From Lathyrus oleraceus (taxonomy: Eukaryota > Streptophyta > Magnoliopsida > Fabales > Fabaceae), in NCBI RefSeq assembly GCF_024323335.1, contig NC_066579.1:127122854-127186853 (forward strand): a stretch of 64,000 bases of DNA, read 5' to 3'. Below, one piece after another: positions 11,161-21,700 of the stretch (position 1 is its first letter; each line of letters starts with the position of its first letter). Below the pieces are notes generated by a model. That model ran no database searches. It saw only the letters and a list, made by a program, of their open reading frames with translations, and was not told where the DNA came from. The translations under genes and the position numbers were made by a program.

Positions 11161-12087
11161 CCGAACTACGGCAACTCTGATTCTCATGTTCAGGTGAGAT
11201 GCGTGGGCACGAGACGCGATGTCTTGCCGAGTTTGACTAACCACTAACACTAATCCTTTTCTCACACCCCTGTTGTGATTGAGATATCCCCTTTCTCTTG
11301 CCCTTGTTGCAATCGAGACTTTGCTTTTTCCTGTGTCTGTTCAGGATAGGTTGGCCCTTGTGCCATTTAGCTAGAAACCTTAACTTAGGGTTGACTTTTG
11401 CATGACAACATCTAGGCTCGAGTCGTAGTCTCCCTAGAGTTGTGTCTCCCTCTGTTATCTGGTTAGGCTAGAACCTTTGTCCCTGTGTAGGGGAACTACA
11501 TCGCCCTGATCTTCACACCAGATGAAGTATGTAGGCAGGAGATTGAGCTGATCTCTCCGGGCGCCTTTTCTTTTCTTTTGTGTTTGTTTGACAGTTATGG
11601 GCTGAGTCTCCGACTCCCTACCTATCTGTTGTGTTGTTTTGGTTCGGATGTCAATGTAAGTCCAGTGATTGGCATTTGGGCTCCATGTTTGCCTCTTTGT
11701 GTGCGTTTAGGTTCGGATGCTGACATAAGTCCAGTGATTGGCAGTCGGGCTCCACGTTTGCCTGTGCTTTGTTTGTTTGTGTGCGTGTCAGCCGAGCTAC
11801 GAATGCTCTGATTCTCCTTCGTCCAAAGGAGATACGTATGCATAGGATGCAACATCCTAGCGAGCATGTGTCGTTTCCCCTGTCCGAACTACTTCGACTC
11901 TGATGTCTATGCCTGATAGACTAAGTAGGCCCAGGATACGATATCCTGCCGATTTAGTTTCAGTCAGTCTCTTTCGCTTCTTTCAGCCAGTGTGTGTGTG
12001 CTTGAGCAGTGTTTAGCAACCAATTTTCTTTCCTTTTGTGCGTGGATCCCGTAGAGTACTACGGATGCGTAGGGTGCCTAACACCTT
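11161..12087 (+). repeat. Five degenerate two-hairpin modules in the distal LTR
   Basis: Modules begin near 11161, 11491, 11791, 11884 and 12041. The first four share an opening box like CCGAACTACG...CTCTGAT. In all five a first hairpin, a box like ATRCGTAGGCA and a second hairpin follow. First stems: TCTCA/TGAGA, CTTCA/TGAAG, TCTCCTT/AAGGAGA, GTCTAT/ATAGAC, CCGTAG/CTACGG. Second stems: CGAGAC/GTCTTG, GAGAT/ATCTC, TAGGATG/CATCCTA, CAGGATA/TATCCTG, AGGGTG/CACCTT, with two G-U pairs in total. Stem sequences differ while pairing is kept. Between modules 2 and 3 a roughly 68-bp tandem duplication (11641-11775) carries TAAGTCCAGTGATTGG as a shared loop. The same structures recur in the 3' LTR at 29455-30381. 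Confidence 0.8.
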
Positions 12088-12254
12088 CCCTTCGCATAAC
12101 CGACTCCCGAACCCATTCTCTTTGGTCGCGAGACCATGTTCTTTCCTAGGTTTACTTCGAGCGTTTCCTTTCCCTCTTTTGGGATAAATAACGCACGGTG
12201 GCGGCTTTGTTGTTTCTTTCTTTTCCCGCCGGTTTTTCGCGCGATGCGACCAGC

Positions 12255-12272
12255 TGGCGACTCTGCTGGGGA
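12255..12272 (+). other. Ogre primer binding site
   Basis: TGGCGACTCTGCTGGGGA starts 3 nt after the LTR. Ogre elements are known to use a tRNA-Arg primer, and this PBS has the form I associate with that family; the tRNA match itself should be confirmed by alignment. Its reverse complement recurs many times in the 3' UTR. Confidence 0.85.
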
Positions 12273-13047
12273 AATATAGAGAAGTTGACCTATGCTGGTC
12301 CATCTTCCCTGAGCGAGTCTCTCCTAGCGCTCTCTAGGATTAGGGTTTTGGTTGCTTTCTGCTTGTTGTATTTTATTGCATTCATTGTATATATGTACAT
12401 TTATTGTTTGCATTGATTGTGTGCATTGATGTTTGCATTTCATATTCATTATTCATTGCTGGCTGGCTGTCTGTTTTCTCTGTGTGGGGGGGGAGTCAGT
12501 CGAGGTAAAAGGTCCAATACCCAGACCATGAGTGAAAATCTAGGATGATTAGGAATAGAGTGATTCGTGGGAAGCGGGTGGTATGGCGCCACTTAGCGGA
12601 ACATTGATATCACGAGCAGTTCAGACCCTGGTGGGATACTGTCGTTACATACTTCGGGTGTGTATATGATAGTATTTCCGCGAAAGGTTATTTATGCTGC
12701 GTTTCTCTCAGCTTTACCCTGGCCTAGACTACACCCGTGAGTGGGGAAGGGTTATTCATTACAGGTACCGTTGGTGACTTTGGTTCTGATGGTGACTTTC
12801 TGTTCAGACAGTGTTCAGCTAACCCTAAGTTGGATTTATGTTCCGATTCCGATTGAAGCTTCGACCTAGTATCAGAGTTTGCACAACCAGCCAGCCGTGT
12901 CTGCATCATGTGCATCATAGCATATTTATTTTTCAAAAGAAACGCATTGAAAAAATTGAAAAAATATTGAAAAAAAAAAGAAAAAAAACTAATCTCTGCA
13001 TGCATATCATTTCTCAGGTACATTCCCGAGCTTGTCAACTGATAGAG
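12273..13047 (+). other. Ogre 5' leader
   Basis: Untranslated stretch between PBS and ORF1. It contains a perfect 6-bp hairpin TCCTAG/CTAGGA (12322-12339), a G run near 12485 and an A-rich tract (12930-12990). The frame upstream of the chosen ORF1 start is open back to an ATG at 12838, but the sequence there is low complexity and unlike ORF1 proteins. Confidence 0.6.
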
Positions 13048-14688
13048 ATGGCAACGGTTCCCGAGTTGAAGCGGAAGACCTGTTCCTACAGTTTCCACCG
13101 TGAGCCATTGACTCCGCTAGTAGAGTTGGGTAGCCTCGTGACAGACGATCGATTGAAGAGTTTCGTTGGGCTGTATGGAGACATCTTGACAGTGTTGAAG
13201 ACGATAGTGGATCCAGTACCTCTGCAGACACTACTTCAGTTCTATGATCCAGAGCTCAGATGCTTCACATTCCAGGATTACCAGCTTGCACCTACTCTCG
13301 AAGAGTATTCCATCCTGTTGGGTATCCCTGTTCAGCATCAGATTCCCTTCTTGGACGTCCCCAAGGAGGTTGACTTCAGATTAATTGCCAGAGCTCTCCG
13401 GTTGAGTGTTGAGGAGGTTGGTAAAAATTGGAAGCCCTGTGGGGAAGTTGTTGGTCTGCCGTTGAAATTTCTGTTGAGGGTAGCCAGAGATGAAGCAGAG
13501 AAGGGGAATTGGGAAGTTTTTCACGCACAGCTAGCTGCCATGATCTATGGGATCATCCTGTTTCCTAGTATGCCGAACTTCATAGACCATGCTGCCATCA
13601 GTATCTTCATCAGAGGGAATCCAGTCCCCACTCTCTTAGCAGACACTTACTATGCCATCCACAGTAGGCATGGTAAGGGTGGAGCCATCAGGTGTTGCTT
13701 ACCTCTCCTGTATAAATGGTTCATGTCTCTTCTGCCAGCCAGTGGACCATTTGTAGATACCCAGAGCACTCTGAAGTGGACTCAGAGGATCATGTCGCTC
13801 ACTTCCTACGACATCAGGTGGCAGTCATACCGGATGGATGTTAAAGATGTTATCTTGAGTTGTGGTGAATTCTGGGGCGTACCACTCATAGGGACCAAGG
13901 GTTGCATCAACTACAACCCACTTCTCTCCCTTCGCCAGCTAGGGTTTGTCATGTGTAGAAGGCCGCTCGAAGCAGAGATAGCTGAGAGTTTTTGTTTTGA
14001 GAAGAAGGATGACCCTGCTAAGTTGGAGCAGATAGGGAAAGCCTGGAGAGATGTTGGAGTGAAGGATGGATCCGTTTTAGGGAAGAAGTTTGCCATTGCC
14101 ATGCCCGATTACACCGATTGGGTAAAGAAGAGAGTGGAAACTTTGCTGCTTCCCTACGATAGGATGGAGCCGTTGCAGGAGCAACCACCCTTGGTACTTG
14201 CTGATAGTGTGCCTGCTGAGCACTATAAGCAAGCCTTGATGGAGAGTCGTCGTCTGAGGGAGAAGGAGCAAGACACTCAGATGGAATTGTACAAAGCTCA
14301 GGCCGACAAGCTACACTTGGCCCATCAACTCAGGGAAGTGCAAGGAGCGTATGCTAGTAGGGCAAGGGGTAAAAAGAGATCATATGATGAGATAGAGTCC
14401 ATGTTGGATACAGAGCATAGGGAATGTCTGAGACTGCAGAGAGCAGAGGTCAGCTATCAGAAGAAAATCAGAGACTTGGAGAAGCAACTCAAGGACAAAG
14501 ATAGTCAGTTGAAGAAGGAGATGGAGTTGAGACAGAAGTCAGAGGAGTATCTTGGAGGAGAAGTCTTGGAGCTGAGGAGACAGTTGAAAGAGAAGATCAC
14601 TCCTTTACCAGATTGCTCAGAATGTTCACTGTTGATAGACCAGTGTCATTACCTGAAGACCCTCATTCCAGAAGACCGTTTGCCTTAG
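13048..14688 (+). CDS. Ogre ORF1 protein
   Basis: ORF1 is the extra reading frame that separates Ogre elements from most Ty3/gypsy elements; its role in the life cycle is unknown. The chosen start (MATVPELKRKTCSYSFHREP) gives 546 residues. An in-frame ATG at 12838 would add 70 residues of Lys-rich low-complexity sequence and is less likely. The N-terminal two thirds resembles a plant-mobile-domain-like fold (the FQDYQLAPTLEEYSILLGIP motif near residue 85 is typical of the DUF7745/PMD-type family). The last third (about residues 390-530) is charged, with heptad-like Leu/Glu/Lys spacing, consistent with a coiled coil. The frame is intact. It precedes gag by about 460 bp. Confidence 0.85.
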   Translation: MATVPELKRKTCSYSFHREPLTPLVELGSLVTDDRLKSFVGLYGDILTVLKTIVDPVPLQTLLQFYDPELRCFTFQDYQLAPTLEEYSILLGIPVQHQIPFLDVPKEVDFRLIARALRLSVEEVGKNWKPCGEVVGLPLKFLLRVARDEAEKGNWEVFHAQLAAMIYGIILFPSMPNFIDHAAISIFIRGNPVPTLLADTYYAIHSRHGKGGAIRCCLPLLYKWFMSLLPASGPFVDTQSTLKWTQRIMSLTSYDIRWQSYRMDVKDVILSCGEFWGVPLIGTKGCINYNPLLSLRQLGFVMCRRPLEAEIAESFCFEKKDDPAKLEQIGKAWRDVGVKDGSVLGKKFAIAMPDYTDWVKKRVETLLLPYDRMEPLQEQPPLVLADSVPAEHYKQALMESRRLREKEQDTQMELYKAQADKLHLAHQLREVQGAYASRARGKKRSYDEIESMLDTEHRECLRLQRAEVSYQKKIRDLEKQLKDKDSQLKKEMELRQKSEEYLGGEVLELRRQLKEKITPLPDCSECSLLIDQCHYLKTLIPEDRLP

Positions 14689-15152
14689 ACTGTATCTTTG
14701 TTTGTATCTTTTTGTTGAATCACCCCCAGGCTTGTTGGATGGGATTCATTTGTGTGTAATCCATCTCTTTGGATCTTTTTGTTGAGAATCACCTCCAGAC
14801 TTGTTGGATGGGATTCTTTTTCTTTGTACTCTGTTTTCGAATATTCAGTTGTATGACTATTTTACCCTTATTCATATATAAGGATGTCTGATTTTCCCTG
14901 TTGCTCTCTTTTTCCCTGTATCTGTTTGATCTGTTCTTGTAGGTTGCCATCTTTCCAGAATGGGTCAGGCTCCTTGAATGCCTGAGAAATGAGCATTTCA
15001 TGTGCATCATGCATATCATTAGACATCATAATCATATCATTTGCATAACAGGTGTTCTTGTGCAGTCTTCTCACTGTGGGTTCCTGTGTTCAGGCAGGAT
15101 AGCTGATTCAAGACAACACCGTTACTCAACGAGGCTCAACCACCAACGCAAC
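14689..15152 (+). other. ORF1-gag spacer
   Basis: Noncoding spacer. Two similar segments of about 55 bp (near 14712-14752 and 14778-14815, sharing TTTTTGTTGAAT/GAATCACC and CTTGTTGGATGGGATTC) form a small tandem duplication. The gag frame is open upstream to an ATG at 15000, but the Met at 15153 is the better start. Confidence 0.6.
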
Positions 15153-18100
15153 ATGGATCAGGTTCAAGCCGAGTTAGCTGAGATGAGGGCTAGCATGGCC
15201 CAGTTCATCCACATGATGCAAGGGGTCGCACAAGGCCAAGAAGAGCTCCGAGCAATGGTCCAGAGGCAAGAAGCTACATTGCCACCGCCCAACCAACCTC
15301 TGCAAGAAGGAAACCCAGTTCCTGAGGTCCCTGCCGCTGCCATTCCCGTCAACGACTATGCTGTAGGTGAAGAGTTGAGGGGTATCCGAGTCAACGGTCA
15401 ACCGATTGCTCCGGATGTTGTTAGTCCCAGAGTCATCCATGCTCCGGTCCGTAACAGAATTCCAATTGTTGACAGACAAGAGGATTTGTTTACGATGCTC
15501 AGTGAAGACGACAACATGTTGGGTAGAAATGATGCGAGAGATCGCAAAGTTGAGGCCCTTGCTGAAAAAATCAGAGCAATGGAATGTCAAAACTCCCTCG
15601 GTTTTGACGTTACGAACATGGGATTGGTTGAAGGACTCAGAATCCCGCACAAATTCAAGGCGCCGTCATTTGATAAATACAACGGTACCTCCTGCCCTCG
15701 CACCCACGTGCAGGCGTATTACCGAAAGATATCCGCATACACTGATGATGAGAAAATGTGGATGTATTTCTTCCAGGATAGTCTATCTGGGGCATCCTTG
15801 GACTGGTATATGGAATTGAAGCGGGATTCAATTTGGTGCTGGAGAGACCTGGGTGAGGCGTTCCTCAGGCAGTATAAGCACAACATGGACATGGCTCCGA
15901 CCAGAACTCAGTTGCAGAGCTTATGTCAGAAAAACAATGAAAGTTTCAAAGAGTACGCCCAGAGATGGCGCGAATTAGCTGCAAGAGTTCAACCCCCTAT
16001 GCTGGAAAGGGAGTTGACTGACATGTTCATTAGCACTCTTCAGGGTGTTTACATGGACCGGATGGGAAGCTGCCCATTCGGAAGTTTTTCTGACGTCGTT
16101 ATCTGCGGCGAAAGAACTGAGAGCCTGATCAAGGCTGGGAGGATCCATGATGCTGGTTCCTCATCTTCTTCAAAGAAACCCTTCTCTGGGGCACCTCGCC
16201 GTAGAGAAGGAGAAACCAATGCTGTACAGCACAGAGGGAGTGCATACAGAGCTAACAACAACAGGGACCAGTATCGTCCAATCGCCGCAGTGACCATTCC
16301 TGCGCCTCAACCGCGTCCACAACAACAAAGGGTTCAGCAACAACAACCGCAACGACCTCAACAACAGCAACAACAGCAGCAACGTCCTTTTCAGCAGAGA
16401 CAGAGATTGAATCCTGATAGGAGATTTGACCCTCTGCCCATGTCGTACGCAGAGCTACTACCCGAACTACTCCGGTTAGGGTTGGTAGAGTTGCGTACGA
16501 TGGCAACTCCTACTGTGCTGCCACCCGGTTATGACGCCAATGTAAGATGTGACTTTCACTCTGGGGCACCAGGCCACCATACTGAAAGATGCCGGGCTTT
16601 GCAGCACAAGGTCCAGGACTTGATTGATTCCAAGGCAATCAACTTCTCTCCGGTTCCGAATGTCGTGAACAATCCTATGCCACAACATGGGGGGCATAGG
16701 GTTAATAACGTTGAAGATGGGGAAGCTGAAGACCTGGTAGTGAATGTTGAAGATGTCCAGACTTCCTTACTGATTGTCAAGGGCCGATTGTTGAAGGGGG
16801 GTGTTGACCCGGGCTGTAATGAAGTTTGTTTGGGCTGTTCAGAGGCCATGAATGGTTGTGACCAGTTGAGGGCTGGAGTTCAGAGGTTAATAGATGAGGG
16901 CTGTCTACAGTTTAGCCGTGCTACCAGAGATAATGGGGCAGTGTCTACTGTCACCATTTTTTATAAGCCGGCTGAAGGAAGAGGACGTGGGGCTGTCAGT
17001 ACACCCACCACCAGCAATACTCCGGTTACCATTCCTACCCCGGTAACCATCAGAGCACCTACTACTATTGTGGCGTCCGGCAGAGGACAAGTTGGAAATA
17101 GTAGAGCTGTTCCGTGGAGTTATGACAATGCCTATCGCCGAGATAGGAGGGCTGGTAACCAGACAAGGCCAGTTAACCCGGCACCGGTTACTATCAGTGC
17201 TCCTGTGAGGATCCCTGCTGTTGCTAGTCCGGTAGTGGACAATGTTGGAGGACAGGGAGGTTTCACGAGGAGTGGACGATTGTTTGCTCCTCAGCCTGTG
17301 AGAGATGCTGCTGCTGAGTCATCTGCAAGGGCTAAGGGCAAACAAACAATGGTTGACGAAGAACCGGCTCAGAAGGAGGCTGAGGGTTCTTTTCAGAAAG
17401 ATGTCGAGGAGTTTATGAAGATCATTAAGAAGAGTGATTACAGGATTGTTGATCAACTCAACCAGACTCCGTCGAAGATCTCGATACTCTCTTTGCTGAT
17501 GTGTTCTGAGGCACATCGGGACGCCTTGCTGAAAATGTTGAATATGGCATATGTCCCGCAAGAGATATCAGTCAACCAGCTAGAGGGTGTTCTAGCAAAT
17601 GTGAGTACCAGGCACGGTGTAGGTTTCACTGACCTAGACTTGACACCTGAGGGCCGTAATCACAACAAAGCCTTGCACATCACTATGGAGTGCAAAGGTG
17701 CAGTATTATCACATGTGCTAGTGGACACCGGGTCGTCCCTGAATGTCCTTCCGAAGCAAATATTGAAGAAAATCGATGTTGAGGGAGTCGTGCTCACTCC
17801 CAGTGACCTGATCGTGCGTGCATTCGACGGATCCAAACGGTCTGTGTTTGGTGAAGTCACTTTGCCAGTGAAGATAGGTCCAGAAGTCTTCGACATCGTG
17901 TTTTACGTGATGGACATTCAGCCTGCTTATAGCTGTTTGTTGGGGCGTCCGTGGATTCACGCCGCTGGGGCAGTCTCGTCAACTCTCCACCAAAAGCTCA
18001 AATATGTCTGGAACGGTCAGATCGTGACCGTCTGCGGTGAAGAGGAGATTCTGGTGAGTCATCTCTCCTCATTCAAATATGTTGAGGTGGATGGCGAGAT

Positions 18101-18497
18101 CCACGAAACCCTGTGCCAGGCATTCGAGACTGTGGCGTTGGAAGGGGTAGCTTGTGCAGAGCAGAGGAAGCCGGGCGCTTCGATATCGTCGTACAGGCAA
18201 GCAAAAGAAGTGGTTGACTCCGGAAGAGCAGAAGGCTGGGGCAAGATGGTAGACTTGCCGGTAAAGGAAGACAAATTCGACATTGGGTACGAGCCTCTCG
18301 CAGCAGAGCAGAGCGTACAAGCAGGTCCGAGCACCTTCACCAGCGCTGGGCTGATGAACCATGGAGACGTCTTTGCTACTGATGGTGAAGACAGGGATCA
18401 TGATTTGGATGTCTGGGTCCGCCCTTGTGCACCAGGCGAATCTATCAACAATTGGACAGCTGAGGAAGTGGTCCAAGTTACTCTACTGACAGAGTAA
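15153..18497 (+). CDS. Ogre gag-protease polyprotein (ORF2, exon 1)
   Basis: From MDQVQAELAEMRASMAQFIH this gives 1114 residues; an upstream in-frame ATG at 15000 would add 51 residues of unlikely sequence. The Gag domain spans about residues 160-330 (FKAPSFDKYNGTSCPRTHVQ, SLDWYMELKR). Gln-rich sequence follows, then a knuckle-like CDFHSGAPGHHTERC near residue 465 and Pro/Thr-rich linkers. A retropepsin with LVDTGSSLNVLP as catalytic motif (about residue 857) and CLLGRPWIH near residue 928 comes next. The ORF ends in a TAA that lies inside the proposed 5' splice site. The unspliced RNA therefore gives Gag-protease, and the spliced RNA continues into RT, which sets a Gag to Pol ratio by splicing, as known for Ogre. 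Confidence 0.92.
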   Translation: MDQVQAELAEMRASMAQFIHMMQGVAQGQEELRAMVQRQEATLPPPNQPLQEGNPVPEVPAAAIPVNDYAVGEELRGIRVNGQPIAPDVVSPRVIHAPVRNRIPIVDRQEDLFTMLSEDDNMLGRNDARDRKVEALAEKIRAMECQNSLGFDVTNMGLVEGLRIPHKFKAPSFDKYNGTSCPRTHVQAYYRKISAYTDDEKMWMYFFQDSLSGASLDWYMELKRDSIWCWRDLGEAFLRQYKHNMDMAPTRTQLQSLCQKNNESFKEYAQRWRELAARVQPPMLERELTDMFISTLQGVYMDRMGSCPFGSFSDVVICGERTESLIKAGRIHDAGSSSSSKKPFSGAPRRREGETNAVQHRGSAYRANNNRDQYRPIAAVTIPAPQPRPQQQRVQQQQPQRPQQQQQQQQRPFQQRQRLNPDRRFDPLPMSYAELLPELLRLGLVELRTMATPTVLPPGYDANVRCDFHSGAPGHHTERCRALQHKVQDLIDSKAINFSPVPNVVNNPMPQHGGHRVNNVEDGEAEDLVVNVEDVQTSLLIVKGRLLKGGVDPGCNEVCLGCSEAMNGCDQLRAGVQRLIDEGCLQFSRATRDNGAVSTVTIFYKPAEGRGRGAVSTPTTSNTPVTIPTPVTIRAPTTIVASGRGQVGNSRAVPWSYDNAYRRDRRAGNQTRPVNPAPVTISAPVRIPAVASPVVDNVGGQGGFTRSGRLFAPQPVRDAAAESSARAKGKQTMVDEEPAQKEAEGSFQKDVEEFMKIIKKSDYRIVDQLNQTPSKISILSLLMCSEAHRDALLKMLNMAYVPQEISVNQLEGVLANVSTRHGVGFTDLDLTPEGRNHNKALHITMECKGAVLSHVLVDTGSSLNVLPKQILKKIDVEGVVLTPSDLIVRAFDGSKRSVFGEVTLPVKIGPEVFDIVFYVMDIQPAYSCLLGRPWIHAAGAVSSTLHQKLKYVWNGQIVTVCGEEEILVSHLSSFKYVEVDGEIHETLCQAFETVALEGVACAEQRKPGASISSYRQAKEVVDSGRAEGWGKMVDLPVKEDKFDIGYEPLAAEQSVQAGPSTFTSAGLMNHGDVFATDGEDRDHDLDVWVRPCAPGESINNWTAEEVVQVTLLTE

Positions 18498-18744
18498 TTT
18501 TCTTTTGTTTCTACATTTTGCATGACAACCCTACGTTCTGCCCAAGGCGTAGTGGTTCATTGTAGGGCCACATCATGTTTTTACAATGTTTATAAATAAA
18601 GGACGTTTTGCAATCAAATTTTGAGATCTCTGTCTTTCTATTTTCTGTTTTTCACTTTTTTCAAAAAAAATAAAAATGGCAATGTTTTTGTTTTTTGTGA
18701 CTTTATTGAAATCTTTTTCTAAAAACAAAACATTAAACATGCAG
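18494..18744 (+). other. Ogre intron between protease and RT (251 bp)
   Basis: Donor GTAATT at 18494 and acceptor ACATGCAG ending at 18744 flank a T-rich, AT-rich interval, typical of plant introns. Phase fits: the upstream exon ends after two bases of a codon and the downstream exon supplies the third, and the downstream frame then runs open to the end of pol. Without splicing the TAA in the donor ends gag-protease. Pol has no ATG of its own near its start, which also argues for splicing. Intron presence here is an established Ogre trait; the exact sites are inferred. Confidence 0.8.
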
Positions 18745-21700
18745 AGATGATCTTTTGGCATCCACTGTGAACGACTCTGTTATGGCTCAGTATGATTTCA
18801 ACAATCCCATCTACCAAGCTGAAGAGGAGAGTGAGGAAGACTGTGAACTCCCTGCAGAATTGGTCAGACTACTGAAGCAAGAGGAAAGGGTCATCCAACC
18901 TCATCAGGAAGAGTTGGAGATTGTCAATCTGGGTACCGAGGACGCCAGAAGAGAGATCAAGATCGGTGCTGCTTTAGAAGACTCTGTCAAGAGGAGGTTA
19001 ATTGAGATGCTGAAAGAATATGTGGAAATATTCGCCTGGTCATACCAAGATATGCCGGGTCTGGATACAGACATTGTGGTGCATCGGTTACCTCTCCGAG
19101 AAGAGTGTCCGTCGGTTAAGCAGAAGCTTCGCAGAACTAGTCCTGATATGGCTGTCAAGATCAAGGAAGAGGTTCAGAAGCAGTGGGATGCAGGTTTTCT
19201 GGCTGTAACAAGTTACCCGCCGTGGGTTGCCAACATTGTTCCTGTGCCAAAGAAGGATGGCAAAGTCAGAATGTGTGTCGACTACTGGGATTTGAATAGA
19301 GCGAGTCCGAAAGATGATTTCCCATTACCTCACATTGATGTATTGGTGGATAATACGGCTCAATCCTCGGTATTCTCTTTCATGGACGGTTTCTCGGGCT
19401 ATAACCAGATCAAGATGGCGCCAGAGGACATGGAAAAGACGACATTCATTACACCTTGGGGCACGTTCTGCTACAAAGTGATGCCATTTGGGCTGAAGAA
19501 TGCCGGTGCTACCTATCAGATGGCAATGACGACTCTCTTTCATGACATGATGCACAACGAAATCGAAGTGTACGTGGATGATATGATTGCGAAGTCGCAG
19601 ACAGAGGAGGAGCACTTGGTTAATCTGCAGAAGTTGTTTGACAGACTGGTCAAGTTCAAGCTGAGGCTGAATCCGAACAAGTGTACGTTTGGGGTAAGAT
19701 CCGGGAAGCTCTTAGGCTTCATTGTCAGTGAGAAAGGGATTGAAGTCGATCCAGCTAAAGTCAAAGCTATTCAAGAGATGCCTGAACCGAAAACGGAAAA
19801 GCAAGTCCGTGGGTTTTTAGGGAGGTTGAACTACATTGCAAGGTTCATATCTCATCTAACTACCACATGTGAACCAATTTTCAAACTGCTCAGAAAGAAT
19901 CAGGCAATCAAATGGAATGATGACTGTCAGAAGGCATTTAACAAAATCAAGGAGTACTTACAGAAACCTCCAATCCTGATTCCTCCAGTTCCTGGGAGAC
20001 CACTGATCATGTACCTTTCAGTCACCGAGACTTCAATGGGGTGTGTATTGGGGCAGCATGACGAGTCTGGTCGAAAAGAGCATGCTATATACTACCTAAG
20101 CAAAAAGTTTACCGACTGTGAAACAAGATATTCACTGCTCGAGAAAACTTGTTGTGCTTTGGCCTGGGCTGCTCGCCGACTAAGGCAGTATATGTTGAAC
20201 CATACTACTCTGTTGATTTCTAGGATGGATCCAGTCAAATACATCTTTGAGAAGCCAGCTCTCACCGGACGTGTTGCCCGTTGGCAGATGATCTTAACGG
20301 AATACGATATTCAGTACACGTCACAGAAGGCCATCAAAGGTAGTATTCTGTCCGACTATCTTGCCGAACAACCAATTGAAGACTATCAGCCTATGATGTT
20401 TGAATTCCCCGATGAAGACATCATGTACCTGAAGACAAAAGACTGTGAGGAGCCACCTGTTGAGGAAGGACCGGATCCTGACGACAAGTGGACACTGATG
20501 TTTGATGGGGCTGTGAATATGAACGGCAATGGTGTTGGTGCAGTGCTAATCAATCCCAAAGGTGCTCATATACCTTTTTCTGCCAGATTGACATTCGACG
20601 TCACCAACAATGAAGCTGAGTACGAGGCTTGTATCATGGGGATAGAAGAAGCCATTGATCTGAGGATCAAAACACTTGACATTTTTGGAGATTCTGCTCT
20701 AGTGATCAATCAGGTCAATGGAGATTGGAATACGAATCAGCCACATTTGATTCCGTACAGAGATTACACCAGAAGAATACTGACGTTCTTCAAGAAGGTG
20801 AAGTTGTATCATGTCCCGCGAGACGAGAATCAGATGGCTGATGCTTTGGCTACTTTATCCTCTATGATAAAGGTTCATTGGTGGAATCAGGTGCCACATG
20901 TTGCTGTGAATCGACTCGAGAGGCCTGCATATGTGTTTGCAGCCGAGTCTGTTAATGCTATTGATGATAAGCCGTGGTATTATGACATCAAGAACTTCCT
21001 CAAGACTCAAGAGTATCCTGAGGGTGCGTCGAAGAATGATAGGAAGACCCTGAGAAGGCTTGCTGGAAGCTTTTATCTGAATCAGGATGATGTGCTATAC
21101 AAGCGGAACTTTGACATGGTCTTGCTCAGATGCGTGGATAGACACGAAGCAGACATGTTAATGCAAGAAGTGCACGAGGGTTCGTTTGGTACCCACGCTG
21201 GTGGTCATGCAATGTCGAAGAAATTGCTGAGAGCCGGATATTATTGGATGACTATGGAATCCGATTGCTTCAAATATGCTCGGAAATGCCATAAGTGTCA
21301 AATCTATGCTGATAAGGTGCATGTACCACCAAGCCCGTTGAATGTCATGAACTCGCCTTGGCCGTTTGCCATGTGGGGCATTGACATGATTGGGAGGATA
21401 GAGCCAACTGCTTCTAATGGACATCGCTTCATTTTGGTTGCGATCGATTACTTCACCAAATGGGTGGAAGCAGCTTCCTACGCCAACGTCACCAAACAAG
21501 TGGTTGCTTGGTTCATCAAGAAAGAAATCATCTGTCGTTATGGAGTTCCCGAGAGAATCATCACTGACAATGGTTCGAATCTCAATAACAAAATGATGAA
21601 AGACTTATGCAGAGATTTCAAGATTGAACATCACAATTCTTCTCCTTACAGACCGAAGATGAATGGTGCTGTAGAGGCAGCAAACAAGAACATCAAGAGG

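Larger units (their letters stand above)
6597..12251 (+). repeat. Ogre 5' LTR
   Basis: Starts TGTAGCACCTCAAATTTGC and ends GCGATGCGACC just before the PBS. It is the same sequence as 24892-30545 apart from about nine differences. A TATA-like CATATAAG lies near 7944, but no start site can be fixed. The proximal half is T-rich without a credible gene; short frames of 60-90 codons occur identically in both LTRs and carry no recognisable domain. The distal kilobase holds the hairpin modules listed separately. The terminal base is C where the 3' LTR has the expected A. Confidence 0.95.

Noticed and set aside
6679..12303. Open frames of 60-96 codons in the Ogre 5' LTR, repeated in the 3' LTR
   Set aside because: They are conserved only because the LTRs are near-identical, have no recognisable domain, and lie on both strands at chance lengths.
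12838..13047. N-terminal extension of Ogre ORF1 from the ATG at 12838
   Set aside because: The extra 70 residues are Lys-rich low-complexity sequence from an A tract; MATVPELKRK at 13048 is the better start.
15174..15650. 158-codon minus-strand frame inside Ogre gag
   Set aside because: Antisense shadow of a well-supported Gag frame.
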